Shown here: one piece after another, positions 33,201 to 43,350 of the stretch
How the letters are laid out: each line of letters opens with the position of its first letter
Numbering within the stretch: the first letter of the stretch is position 1
DNA from: Benincasa hispida
Lineage: Eukaryota; Streptophyta; Magnoliopsida; Cucurbitales; Cucurbitaceae
Direction: 5' to 3'
Assembly: GCF_009727055.1 (NCBI RefSeq)
Contig: NC_052356.1
Coordinates: 4,200,076 to 4,264,075, forward strand
DNA length: 64,000 nt
Notes under the pieces: model-generated
The model's database searches: none
Seen by the model: the letters and a program-made list of their open reading frames with translations, nothing else
Told to the model about the DNA's origin: nothing
Translations under genes and position numbers: made by a program

Positions 33201-35440
33201 AAAAATTTGATACTACTTTTGGTGTGTATATGTATTATTACATTATATATAGATCCCAGCCGATATGGTCGTAAACGCGATACTCGTAGCGATGGTAGCT
33301 CATGCGAGCCAACCGTCATCGTACACTATTTATCATGTGAGTTCCTCTATGAGAAATCCAGTGTTGTATGGGAAGCTTCAAGAGTATGGCTTTCACTACT
33401 TTAGAGCAAACCCATGGATCAACAAGGAGGGGCAGCCTGTTAGGGTTGGGAAGGTCACCATTTTGAATGACATGGCTAGCTTCCATCGATACATGACTAT
33501 TCGGTATTTGATATTTCTTAAGGTTTGCCTTCTATCATCGTCACTTTTCATTAAGGATATATAATATGATTGCATGAGAAAAGACCTGTTTTAAGGTACT
33601 AAATCAAACTATTGACTTTTGAGATGATACTCAGTCTGTCAAACTATTTACAGAAATAACAAAAAAACTATTGATGGATTTCTATCTGCGTTTATCACAT
33701 AGTATCAATGATTGATTTTTATGAATTTCAATCATTAATAGAGATTAGCTTCTATCAATCTTATTTTTCTATTTTTGAAAATCTTCGATAGATTTTAGTA
33801 CGAGTTATTTGAACTAAAAAAGTTATTATAATAACCAAAGCACTATATAATATAATTTTAATTTATAAAATAAGATTAAAATTCTATCTTTGTATTTATT
33901 AATCTTTTTCAATCTTGATTTCACAGGGACTGGAAGTGGTAAATAGTGCACTTTGTCATTACTTCGATGGAATGTTGTTCAATCTGGATCGTAAAGTCAA
34001 ATATGTTCTGCGATTAGTCGACCTCTATGGGCCTTTCTTGTTCTTCAAAGGAGTGTATGTCCTCTCTCCACTACTCTTTTTTAACCAACTAAAAAGAGAA
34101 AAGTAGAAATCAAATTGGTTTATAATTCAAAACTCTGAGTTTGTTTAGATTGCTCCACGTCGAAAAAGCTTCTACTAATGTCACACACACCAAGGGGCCA
34201 TTTTGACCCACTGGCCCTTCATGGATCCGTCGGTGACCCTAGTCTCCAGTCACCAACTGACAGTCACCGGTCTTGGTCCCAATCCTGATCACCAATCTCC
34301 AATGAATGGTGACTAGAGACAGAACTAACCATCAATGGTCTGCGATTTGGACCAAGACAAGGGGCAACAATTGGAGATTAGGATAGGAAATCAACAATCA
34401 AGGCTGAGAATCGATCACTAGCAATCGCTACGACTATTGAGACTCGAAGACTAGTAACTAACAATAGTTGGAAGGTTACCGTACAACCAATAGTTGCTTT
34501 ATTAACCACTGAATCAATAATATATTTCAGCTAGTTAAATAGAAGAAAGTAATGTGGCCGAAGCAAATTGTTGGTGAGTTATTATCATAAGATTCGTTTT
34601 CTTATCATCCATTATGATAGCTAGAGTAGTATTCATCTAACGAAGAATCCGTCTCACTAAGATGAGCATTCTAAACATATTGATGTCATATTCCAATTTA
34701 TATGGAAAAATTGTGGCTCATAATGAAGTTAACAATTAGTCAAAGTTCATACTAATTAGAACTAGTCAAATATGTTAACCAAGGTAGTCACAACTCATAG
34801 ATTCAAGTACTTGCAAAAAGAGTTTAATATAGAGTTTGGATGATAGGAAAATTTAGAGAATTAGCTTCTTGCATTAAGATGTTCTTCATGAGGAAGATTT
34901 AATTTGTTAAAAATTACAGGTTATCTTAAGTATAAAATTAAAGAGTACTTAGGTTTGGTATATCTATTATTTGTTATTCAACGATATATTCTAGGGCTTT
35001 TTTCGAATAGTTATAGAGAAATAGAGGAAAAGCACACGACTTTGAGGGAGTTGAAGAATGATTATTCAACACTCGTGGGTGTCTGTTCTAGAAACAAAAA
35101 TCAAATGATTATCAAATAAGAGTGTACTTGACTTTGTAGTAAATATATTAATCTAAAAAAAGGTTATCAAACCGAAAGGTAGATTATCATATCAAATTTA
35201 CTCTAATTATATATGAAAAGAAATAATGAATAAAATGAAACTATATAGTAAGGATAAATCTAACTTTAAATTTATGTTTTGTATAGCTTTGATGACATTA
35301 ACACAGAGAAGTTGAGAAGAGCTGCCAAGGACAATGCAATAGAGGCAGATTTGTTTTACTTCGACCCAAAAATCATCAATTGGGACGATTATTTTATGAA
35401 TATTCACATTCCAGGAGTTGTTCGGTATGTCTTTAAATAA
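24261..35440 (+). CDS. FAR: Alcohol-forming fatty acyl-CoA reductase (FAR/CER4 family), 9 exons
   Basis: This enzyme reduces very-long-chain acyl-CoA to primary alcohol with NADPH, for cuticular wax or suberin. Relatives act at the endoplasmic reticulum or plastid. Exons by hand: 24261-24339, 24742-25051, 25482-25582, 30043-30235, 31499-31660, 33030-33111, 33253-33522, 33927-34054, 35287-35440. Every intron is GT...AG and all phases fit, giving 492 codons plus TAA, close to the family's usual length. The start is chosen because [14 protein letters not shown] is the usual N-terminus. The NADPH motif T-G-A-T-G-F-L-A is residues 18-25. The active-site Y-x-x-x-K is Tyr238/Lys242, within [14 protein letters not shown]_binding_4 covers about residues 15-320 and the C-terminal 'sterile' domain about 390-492. 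No stop or frameshift is seen. Intron 3 is 4.46 kb, enlarged by repeats. Whether it is FAR1, FAR3/CER4 or another paralogue cannot be told here. Confidence 0.92.
26658..26925. repeat. Small hairpin element (MITE-like), copy B, in FAR intron 3
   Basis: The element has inverted ends gggttgtttttaaatatag and the outward complement ending acaaataatttccc, with inner arms containing agcaaaattttagaactatc. The centre has a repeated ctatcagtgacattaatagac word. It appears to be the most complete of the four copies in the window. Confidence 0.75.
27190..27420. repeat. Possible small inverted-repeat element in FAR intron 3
   Basis: The stretch is framed by gttcgtggccccacaa on the left and attgtgggtctagggattc on the right, partly complementary. 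Inside is a roughly 33-bp direct duplication of the aaaaaacattttt.tgtct word. The boundaries and class are uncertain. Confidence 0.3.
27768..27898. repeat. Small hairpin element (MITE-like), copy C, hairpin deleted
   Basis: Both outer arms of the 26658 element are present (gggttgttttcaaatatag on the left, aaaataattttcc on the right). The central tgtctatc-rich hairpin is missing, leaving only ctatcaatga between the arms. It is in FAR intron 3. Confidence 0.65.
29079..29798. repeat. Repeat related to the 23053 foldback, in FAR intron 3
   Basis: It starts tatgaagcacatatacttca and ends gtactttata, as the 23053 element does. The first 330 bp match the left arm of that foldback closely. The second half is different sequence with gtatctgtatct words, so this copy is not a long palindrome. 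The flanks gtcgaat and gttgaat suggest an imperfect target duplication of 7-9 bp. Confidence 0.65.
30275..30905. repeat. Foldback element in FAR intron 4
   Basis: Left-arm words (cgtccctaaattttggg, ttagtttctattta, tttaaaatgttatag) are found as complements on the right (ccaaattctagggata, aaatagaaattaga, gtaacattttaaaa). The arms are long and diverged, around an AT-rich centre. It fits the common plant class of 'gtccctaaa' foldback repeats. Confidence 0.6.
31213..31365. repeat. Small hairpin element in FAR intron 4, diverged
   Basis: The arms read atcgtgataaacatctatcaa and its approximate complement tgtctatcacgattta. Between them is a threefold agactacaatt repeat. It resembles the hairpins at 22574 and 31713 in style but is a different or older member. 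Confidence 0.45.
31713..31935. repeat. Small hairpin element (MITE-like), copy D, in FAR intron 5
   Basis: The ends gggaaattatttcaatgata and atatttaaaaaccg, with inner arms tagcaaaattttagaattatc and its complement, match copies A and B. The centre contains tgataaacactgatagaag and related words. It begins 53 bp after the 3' end of exon 5. Confidence 0.75.
34150..34480. other. GC-richer block with degenerate gtcacc/ggtgac repeats in FAR intron 8
   Basis: This block is less AT-rich than the surrounding intron. It contains many related words in both orientations (ggtgaccctagtctcc, cagtcacc, atggtgactagagac, ttggaccaagac with ggtcttggtccc). It looks like a degenerate minisatellite or part of a transposon, with no coding signal. 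Confidence 0.35.
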
Positions 35441-36231
35441 TTATTTATATGAATATTCACATACGTCTTTAAATAATTATTTACAACATATATATTAGTT
35501 TGTGTGCTATGACAGTTTACATTTTGCAGACCAATAAACTGCTCATATATATAAATACATGTACTTTATTATACTTGTAATGTCTTAAATTTCCCATCTT
35601 TTATTAACATAGTTATTGTAAAGGATCATGTATTATCTCAATGGTAGTGAACAATTATTTATTTACTTTATTTCTCTTTCTCATCAAGAAGTAAATTTAG
35701 GGTTAAAAATCTTTTTGTCTCTAAACTTTTACGGAAGTATCAATAACGATTTAATTTCGTTTTCTTTCAATTTTGTAACAATTTAGTTCTTAATTTTAGA
35801 ATGTAAACAAAATTAAAATCTTTTATATTAAAATTATTAACGATTTCATCCCTATATATAGTAAAAATAAATATTAAGATTTAATAAGATGTCATGCATA
35901 AGTAGATTGATAAACGAAATAGAGATCCAATATGTTTATAAATTACAAAGTCTATATCATTATATAATAGAAATTGGCATTAGATTTTGATGAAATTTTT
36001 TTATATTAAATTGGTACACATTTTTAAGTGCACATAGACAAAATTGTTACACTAAAAGGTATAGGAATTAAATTATATTACTACCTAATTGATGGTACAT
36101 GAATAAATTGTAACAAACTAGATTCCAATGACTTAACTGTTACTTTCATGGAAGGTTAAAAGCAAAAATATTTTGTAATTAATATTTTGTAATTAAACCA
36201 AATATATTCTTTGTAATTTCAATGATCTAAT
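35441..36231. other. FAR 3' flank
   Basis: Immediately after the stop codon, a short stretch (atgaatattcacat...gtctttaaataattattta) is repeated at about 35451-35487 with 18 bp missing. From about 35700 to 36080 is an AT-rich block with diverged inverted words (aatttagttctt, tctctaaac, gagatcc) resembling an old foldback repeat. No gene is visible before the LTR at 36232. Confidence 0.4.
35533..35538 (+). terminator. Candidate polyadenylation signal of FAR
   Basis: AATAAA occurs 93 bp after the stop codon, followed by T-rich sequence with tgtactttattatacttgtaatg, a plausible cleavage region. This is a positional inference only. Confidence 0.4.
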
Positions 36232-38380
36232 TGAAGGAACTCTTATCAAAGAGTATCTATGAGTGGAAGCAAGATCATTCCAAAGTGATTGTGACAGAAT
36301 TATCGCATTCACAATCAAACATACAAGTTATGTATTAACAACAAATTACAGCATGCTTTGAACTTTAAACAACAAAGAGAACAAGATACATACTAGTTGA
36401 AGATATCTTCTTCACAGAAATCTTGCTCTCGTCAATCCAACCAATCTCACTCTCGCTGAGATCGTCAAGGCAATCGCCCACCAAATCTCGCTGTCGTCTA
36501 CCCACGAACGGACTCCTCATGAACAAGGCATTAGGGAAGACACCACCACTCGGAACCCTCGATATTCTCTGAGTGAGAATCCAGGAGGTGTGGGCTCTGT
36601 TGGATTTAGTAGAGGGAAGGAGGAAGGAACAATCGTTTACCACGACCAAGCAAGTGGGAGATATTGTGAGTCTATCTATAGATGGATGCTTGATCGTTTA
36701 GGTAAAGGTAGATGATCGTGTAATAAAAGGGGCTTCATCATATAGATGATCATTTAGTAAAACGCTCGGGCGCGCGATCACGCAAAAAATGCTAAACGAT
36801 CGTTTAGGTAATTCTATGAGATCGTTTAGGAAATGCACGCGTGTACACGATCGTTTAGTAAACTTTGAGTTGTCGTGTATGCTCTCGGTTTGTTATGTGA
36901 TAGGTAGTGTACTCAATCGGTGAGTGAATATCTGATCACTTGCAAAATGAAAACCATTTTCATTTTATCCTTCAGTTATGAAAACTGATTGCAACCTCCC
37001 ACTATCTGATTGGGTTATTGAGAAAAAACTGCCACAATTATCTTATAATTGTTTAAATTAAATAATAAATATAATCATATTATATTTACAACATATGGTT
37101 TAATATCACATCATATGCAACATATGAACCACAGTCTTTTTCTCCTCCACTAGATATAAATCATATTTATATCATTTTCCTCCAGTTAATGTATCTCATA
37201 CATCATGTCAAATATATCATATATAATTGACTAGTTCAATCATAATCGAACTCCCTCTTCTCAATTTGAACACTTCAAACTGACCCAAAAACTTATTCTT
37301 AACTTGAATCCATTGAGCTACCAAGAGAACCTTATGGACTTATGGCTCGAAGCTCCAATAGTACGTGAATAGCTGATTAAACAATTTAGCCACGAGATCC
37401 ACCATCTGTTAACTGCCAGGCATTCCACTAAAGACCGACAGTTGCATTCTTCTCACCACAGATATATTTTTGTGTCCATCGGATATAACCAATCAATAGT
37501 ACGATAACCCTTCATAAATGCTCGTAAGTACAGCTGGGCCAATTTACCGTTTTTCCCTTGTAGTCACATCTAACTTCTTAAGTACTATTGATCCCTCTAA
37601 TGAACAATACAATATAGTCCTACTATGTGTGGAAACCTCCCAGGCCATGAAAAGGTGTGTGGCGCCACATCATTCAAGCTCCAGAATCAGCCTTTAAGGG
37701 AGCAATCTATCTACTTACCCCTGCTTCGAGGAAGAAGTGAATTCCATCTTGTGTAGCTGAGTTCCCAGCTCCCAAATCAGACAAATCCTCAAAGTGGTAG
37801 GTTTGAGTTGGCGATTTGGCCACTCGTACCCATGCAAACCAAAGGACCACCCTCAAATGCAGGAGTTCATAATTCACTTAAGATTGGGGTCATGTTACCT
37901 ATAGTCATTTTAGTGAGGTGAAGTCTCTCTCAAGAACGACGTTATATAACAAGACTATAACACTTCGTGGTCCGGTCTTATACAAACTCCTTTGTATAGG
38001 ACGCCCCACTTGCATGGCTTTACATGAATGATCAGGATCAGACCATCTGTAGCAAGTCACGACACTTGTAACTATTCTACAAAGCGGGCCGCATCTGTAG
38101 CATTATCAGGATAAGGTTTCCCTCCTATATCCATATACTACAGACCATTTTGGTTATCACTTAAAGCATGATCCACTTGTATATCTCCATATACATGCTT
38201 AAGTTACAATGACAACCAGGGATCTTAGTTTATTGGTTTGTGGTAAAACAATTAAAACATCCAATGTTTCATAGAGAATAGTGAAGAAAATATCATATAT
38301 TATTACATCACAAGCATTTGTTCAATATATTGTTTACAAACTATAAGACCCAACGAGAGTTTAGGGCATCATCCCCAATA
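36232..38380 (-). mobile_element. Copia 3' LTR, about 2.15 kb
   Basis: It begins TGAAGGAACTCTTATCAAAG, nearly the same as the LTR at 62363, and ends CCCCAATA, where the family end at 4775 is CCCCAACA. The strand is set by the internal genes that follow, all on the minus strand. It contains several gatcgtttag words between 36640 and 36860. The LTR contributes promoter and polyadenylation signals of the element. It starts 792 bp downstream of the FAR stop codon. Confidence 0.85.
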
Positions 38381-39060
38381 ATCTTTCATTTTTCCTAAAG
38401 CGAGTGGGGTGTACAAACAACTAGTACAAAACAATAAACTAGGGCACTAAGGCCCAGTACAAAATATCTCCCACTTGCCCTAGGCTAGCTGCGGGCGATC
38501 CTTAGACCCATGTTTTGAAGGTGACCCTAAAACACTATAGTCATGAGAGTCTTCATAAATGGGTCAGCAATGTTATGCTCCGAAGCGATCTTCGTGACTA
38601 TCACGTCCCCTCGATGCACTATCTCGCGGACGAGATGATACCTCTACTCTATATGTTTGTCACACTTGTGACTTCTAGGCTCCCTGGAGTTCGCCACAAC
38701 ACTATTATTGTCACAATAGAGAGTGATGGGCCTAGACATGTCTGGAACAACTTCCAGATCTGTCAGGAACTTCCGAAGCCAAACAGCATCCTTAGCAGCT
38801 TCACAAGCCACTACATACTCGGCCTTCATTAACCCCTGCTTAGTGCTTCACCACACTATTGCTCCTCCATTAAAAGTAAAAACTAACCCTGAAGTGGACT
38901 TCCTAGAGTCCTTATCAGTCTGAAAGTCAGAATCCATGTATCCAGTAAGGATCAAATCCCTAGTTCGATACACGAACATGTAGTCCCTCGTTCTCTAAAG
39001 ATACTTGAGGATGTTCTTAACTACAGTCCAGTGGCCCTGTCCTGGATTAGACTGATACCT
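38381..39060 (-). pseudogene. Copia RNase H domain, degraded
   Basis: Minus-strand frames contain T-S-G-x-V-F, K-A-E-Y-V-V-A-C-E-A-A-K-D-A-V-W-L-R and L-Y-C-D-N-N-S-V-V-A, the usual Copia RNase H landmarks. They are broken by several stops. A better preserved relative lies at 63416-63931. The domain degrades the RNA strand during reverse transcription. Confidence 0.75.
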
Positions 39061-39062
39061 AC

Positions 39063-39944
39063 TCATCTCCTCAACCTCTTTAGGCGTCTTAGGAGACATT
39101 TCTTTAGACAAAGTAACTCCATTCCTGAAAGGCAGTAGGCCCATTTTGAATTCTGCATGGTGTACTTGAGTAACATCTTGTCAATGTACGATGCCTGAGA
39201 CAGTGTTAGCACTTTGTTCTTATGATCCCGAAAGATCTGTATACCAAGAACAAACTGAGCCTCTCCCAAATCTTTCATTTGGAATTGGGTCGTTAGCCAG
39301 TTCTTAATTGCAGTCAATAGTCCTATATCATTCCCAATAAGTAGGATATCGTCTACATACAACACAAGAAAAACTAGTGAATTGTTGATGATTTTCTTGT
39401 AGACACAAGGCTCATAAACATTTTGGTCAAAGTCATACGATTTGATCGCAGTATCAAATCGAATGTTCCAAGATCGAGTCGCCTGTTTCAGCCCATAAAT
39501 GGACCGATTCAATTTGCAAACTTTTTGCTCTTGACCTTGGGCAATCAATCCCTCGGGCTGTACCATATAAATGGTCTCCTCAAGTTTGCCATTCAGAAAG
39601 GCAGTCTTGTCGTCCATTTGCCGAATTTCATAATTATAATAAGTGGTAATGGACGAGAGGATGCGGATCGACTTCAGCATGGTAACAGGAGAGAAAGTCT
39701 CCTCGTAGTCGACTCCCTCCACTTGGGTATAACCCTTTACTACAAGTTGAGCCTTGAAGGTTTGCACCTTTCCATCGGTACCCTGTTTCCTCTTATAGAT
39801 CCATTTGCAACCTATAGGTCTTATCCCATCAGGCTGATCTACAAGATCCCATACTGAGTTTATGTACATTGACTCCATCTCGAGATCCATGACTTTGACC
39901 CATTCATCCCGGTCAACATCCTTTATTGCCTTCTGATAAGACAA
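39063..39944 (-). pseudogene. Copia reverse transcriptase (RVT_2)
   Basis: This is a 293-codon open stretch, the longest Copia frame here. Landmarks in order are P-I-G-C-K-W-I-Y-K-R-K, Q-V-E-G-V-D-Y-E-E-T-F-S-P-V, Q-M-D-D-K-T-A-F-L-N-G, K-L-N-R-S-I-Y-G-L-K-Q-A, and L-Y-V-D-D-I-L-L-I-G with the catalytic Asp pair intact. It ends in F-V-L-G-I-Q-I-F and L-S-Q-A-S-Y-I-D-K-M. The domain itself is nearly complete, but RNase H downstream and integrase upstream are broken, so the polyprotein is not functional. It belongs to the Copia element bounded by the LTRs at 36232 and 62363. Confidence 0.85.
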
Positions 39945-39997
39945 CGGATCCTAACGTCGCCATTGGCTACCATGGCCAAGATTTCTGTGAAGCCCAT

Positions 39998-41095
39998 TTA
40001 GCGAATAGGTGGGTTTGCAATCCTCCCACTGTATCGAGGTTCCCTCAACTGTTGAGGTAGAATCAACCTACCAAATGAACGATCATCAACAACTCTTGTT
40101 GGTGAAGTAGGCCTTTCAACGACTCTTGTTGAAGTTTCAGTAGTTTCGTTGGAAAGCTCATGTAACACGATCTTACTACGTGGACTGTGCTTCCTAATAT
40201 GATCCGCCTCCAGAAAGGTAGCATTTGTAGACATAAACACTTTGTTTTCTATCAGATCATAAAAGTAACCCACTCGTGTACCTTTGGGGTAGCCTACAAA
40301 GAGGCACAACCTCGACCGTGGTTCCAATTTCTTTGGATTAGCCTCAAACACATGTGCTGGGTAACCTCATATGTGGAAGTGATGTAAACTAGCTCTACGC
40401 CCGTTCCACAACTCCAGAGGTGATCTCACAACACTCTTAAAAGAAAAAGGAACACAGTTGAGTTATATACATTTGCAGTCTCCACTGCAAAAACCCTTTA
40501 AAAACGGGTCCAGTAAGGAAGCGGAACTCATCATCGACCAAACCATGTCCAACAAGGTTTTGTTTCTCCTTTCCGCTACACCATTCTACTGAGGTGTACC
40601 CGACGCTGAAAGTTGGGAAATGATTCCATGTTCTATCAAATAGTCCTAGAACCCCGAATCCAAAAACTTTTCATCTCGATCTGATCGAAGTATCTTAATC
40701 CGTCTATCCAATGCATTTTCAACTTCAGCCTTGAACTCTCTGAACTTTTCAAAGGATTCAGCCTTCCGTTACATCAAATAAACATACACATCCTTGGAGT
40801 AATCATCAGTAAAGTTGATGAAATACTCATAGCCTCCCCTGGCTCGCACATTCATCGGACCACAGAGGTCAGAATGCACTAACTCTAGAGGCGGGTCGAT
40901 AACCTTTTCCAGTAAAAGGTCTTTTAGTCATCTTACCCTCAAGGCAAGATTCGCACACTGGTAAAGAATTTTCCTCTAACTTCTTTAGAAGTCCATTCTT
41001 CACCAACCTCTCAATCCTATTGAGATTGATGTGCCTTAATCGAATGTACCAAAGTTGGGCATTTTAATTTGGAGAAACACGTTGTGATGTTTCTT
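39998..41095 (-). pseudogene. Copia integrase region, degraded
   Basis: The part at 39998-40351 reads F-E-A-N-P-K-K-L-E-P-R-S, then F-V-G-Y-P-K-G-T-R-V-G-Y-F, the C-terminal region after the integrase core. From about 40390 to 41095 the core is recognisable in pieces (for example the D-D-Y-S-K-D and R-S-D-R-D-E-K-F stretches read across frames) but is broken by stops. Bases 40512-41095 recur at 56479-57062. Confidence 0.7.
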
Positions 41096-41599
41096 TTATG
41101 TTATGACGGTTTTAAACATCTCTATGTTATGGAGGGAACTCATTGGTAACGGCCTTAGCACATACAATTTATTTTCCAGATATGCTGTACATATTTCAAC
41201 TCCATCTTTATGAATAAACACTTTATTCAATTGAAATTCAAGAGTATATTTACACTGTAACAAGCACTTTATAGAAATTAAATTCCTTTTCAACTCAGGA
41301 ACTATATAAACATCATATAAAACAAGAAATTTCTTTTGTAAAGTCAACTGGATTACTCCCACTGCCACAACTGAGACGATGTGTCTCGTGCCTACTCGCA
41401 TCGTCATCTCCCCATCCTTCAGCTGCCGTCGGGATCTAATCCCCTGAAAAGAAGGACAAACATGATTAGTTGCGCTGAAATCAATAACCCAGGCAGAATC
41501 ATCCTTCTCCACTAAACAAGTTTCCAAAACTAGTAAATCATATTTACCTTGTTTTGCTTTAGCCTTGGCCTTAGCCTTGGCTGCCATCTTCTCTTTCAA
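41096..41599 (-). pseudogene. Copia protease and zinc-knuckle/protease junction
   Basis: This 167-codon stretch has a Lys/Ala-rich N-terminus (K-A-K-A-K-A-K), then W-V-I-D-F-S-A-T-N-H-V-C-P-S-F-Q, then N-L-I-S-I-K and the GAG-pre-integrase tail. In active Copia proteases the catalytic motif at this position is D-S-G-A-T. Here it is D-F-S-A-T, so the Gly next to the active site is lost. The same change is present in the second copy at 57063-57566. Confidence 0.8.
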
Positions 41600-42454
41600 C
41601 CAGTGAGGAAAATTCCTCTTCCAGTGCCCGTCCTAGTTGCAGTGGAAACACTTTGCCTTGTCAACCTGCGCTGGACACCTACCTTGTTGGACGACAGGCT
41701 GTGGGTTAGTAGGTGCCTTCCCCTTCCCCTTACCACCATTCTTCTTCTTCCACTTGGTAGTGTTAGAAGTAGAAGGTGCAACTTCATTCCAGAGGTTGAA
41801 CCTTGATGGAACGTCTTTGAAGATGAAGCAACATTTTCCTCACCTCCCCTCTTCTCCTTACTTTTCAGTAAGGATTGGAATATCTGCTACTCGTTGAGGA
41901 GAGTTGTAAGGGGTATAGTCCACTTTGTTCAGAATCGCATTGTTGACAAAATGCAGGAAGCTATTCGGCAACGAATGCATGATTATGCTAAACTGGCTAC
42001 CCTTATCGATCCTAGACCCATTCGTCTCTGCCACATTGAAATGGATCATCATGTTAAGCACGTGTTCACGAATAAAGGTGCCTTCCTCTATTTTGGAGTT
42101 GAAGATGTATTTAAGAGCCTCGTGCTTGAGCTGTCCAGATGGTTGTCTAAACATCCCCCACAGGGACTCCATGATCTCACGCGATGAGACCATGGGCTCA
42201 TGCTTCTTGGCCAAAACGTCATTAAGACTGGCCAAGATATAGGCTCAAGCCTTCTCATTCGCCCGTGTCCAACGCTCATAGGACTCCCGAACATTTTGAG
42301 TGGCGTTAGGAGGTGGAATAGAAGGATACTCCTTCGTAAGGACGAATGTGAGATCATCGATGATCAGTATTATTGTGATCGTGTGTTTCCAACTAGAGTA
42401 ATTCTCGCCAGTCAATTTGTCGGCACTAAGTAGAGCTAATGTGGCAGTGGCCAT
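41600..42454 (-). pseudogene. Copia gag, degraded
   Basis: The start M-A-T-A-T-L-A-L-L-S-A-D-K-L-T-G-E-N-Y-S-S-W-K lies at 42454 and is typical of Copia gag. A second frame at 41858-42235 carries the UBN2-like part (E-S-L-W-G-M-F, K-Y-I-F-N-S-K-I-E-E-G). A third frame near 41596-41787 covers the basic, Cys-poor knuckle region. At least two frameshifts separate these. An apparently identical copy is at 57567-58421. Confidence 0.8.
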
Positions 42455-43350
42455 TAAAACGTTGTTGAAAATAGAACAAACTTAATAAGTCTATGCATAA
42501 CCACATTCTAACACCAATTTTAGTTTTAGCAAAATAGTTTCTAAGTATCCTAAGTGAAAAAGACTTCTATTTCGCAATAATGCCCCAGTGAGGCAAGACA
42601 AACGTCACCGGTGGGGTGATCAGATGCCCTTTCACTAGGATGAGACACTTTTAACCATTAGGTAGAAACAACTCTTGTAACTGCACCTAACATTCACCAT
42701 TCGTTCGGTCCAGAACTATTAACCCTTAACAATTCCGCGTAAGTCTAACTCCTCGTTTTCGGTTCTAGAGTCCCGCTCTAATGCGTCCACCGAGGGAAAA
42801 AGCATATTAGGACAAAAGATTAAAGGACCTTATCCTATACAGGAGATCAGATAAAGAAATGTGTAAAACTGCCATCCTATAGGGGGACACTCCCAGGGTG
42901 CCTTGAGGCGATGCACAAAAACCTTATCCAATCTAACAAGAGAGACCTTGGGATATGCTGTCGCACTCCCGCTCCCACTTACTATGAATATTCTCTCCGT
43001 CCACCTTGATATTGACCTACCCAAACACCATCCTTTAGAGGGACACTCCCAAGGTGCCACGAGGTCGAGGATAGATCTCACGGTGTGGACAATAAAGGGA
43101 AAAACGCAAAGAGGTTTAAATGAAGTATCAGATACCCAAGTACCTCCCATTGAATGTTCTACCTAGGGGTTCATTAACTTAGTCCATCCAGCTACTGATT
43201 TTAATCTAAGTCAGTTTAATCTACTAAAAAATAACTCTTGTCTTTGAAATTAAACAAGTTCAAGTAGTCACATTAAACTTTTTAATGGATTGTCCTCAAA
43301 TTTACATGCATACATCAAATCTATCTAATTCACATTTTCAGGTATATTTC
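42455..43350 (-). other. Copia untranslated leader, left of the Athila insertion
   Basis: The stretch lies upstream of gag and has no convincing coding frame. It carries a repeated gggacactccca.ggtgcc word (42889 and 43040 regions). It stops at 43350, where the Athila LTR begins. The same sequence recurs at 58422-59317, and the remaining leader continues at 60874. Confidence 0.65.

Noticed and set aside
35423..35430. Possible splice donor (cg|gtatgt) near the end of FAR exon 9
   Set aside because: Reading straight through gives Y-V-F-K then TAA, the usual end of FAR proteins, and no convincing further exon follows.
38515..38832. Plus-strand frame of 105 codons
   Set aside because: It is the reverse of the Copia RNase H region, and the minus strand has the recognised motifs.
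39423..39857. Plus-strand frame of 144 codons
   Set aside because: It lies antisense to the Copia reverse transcriptase with the Y-V-D-D motif.
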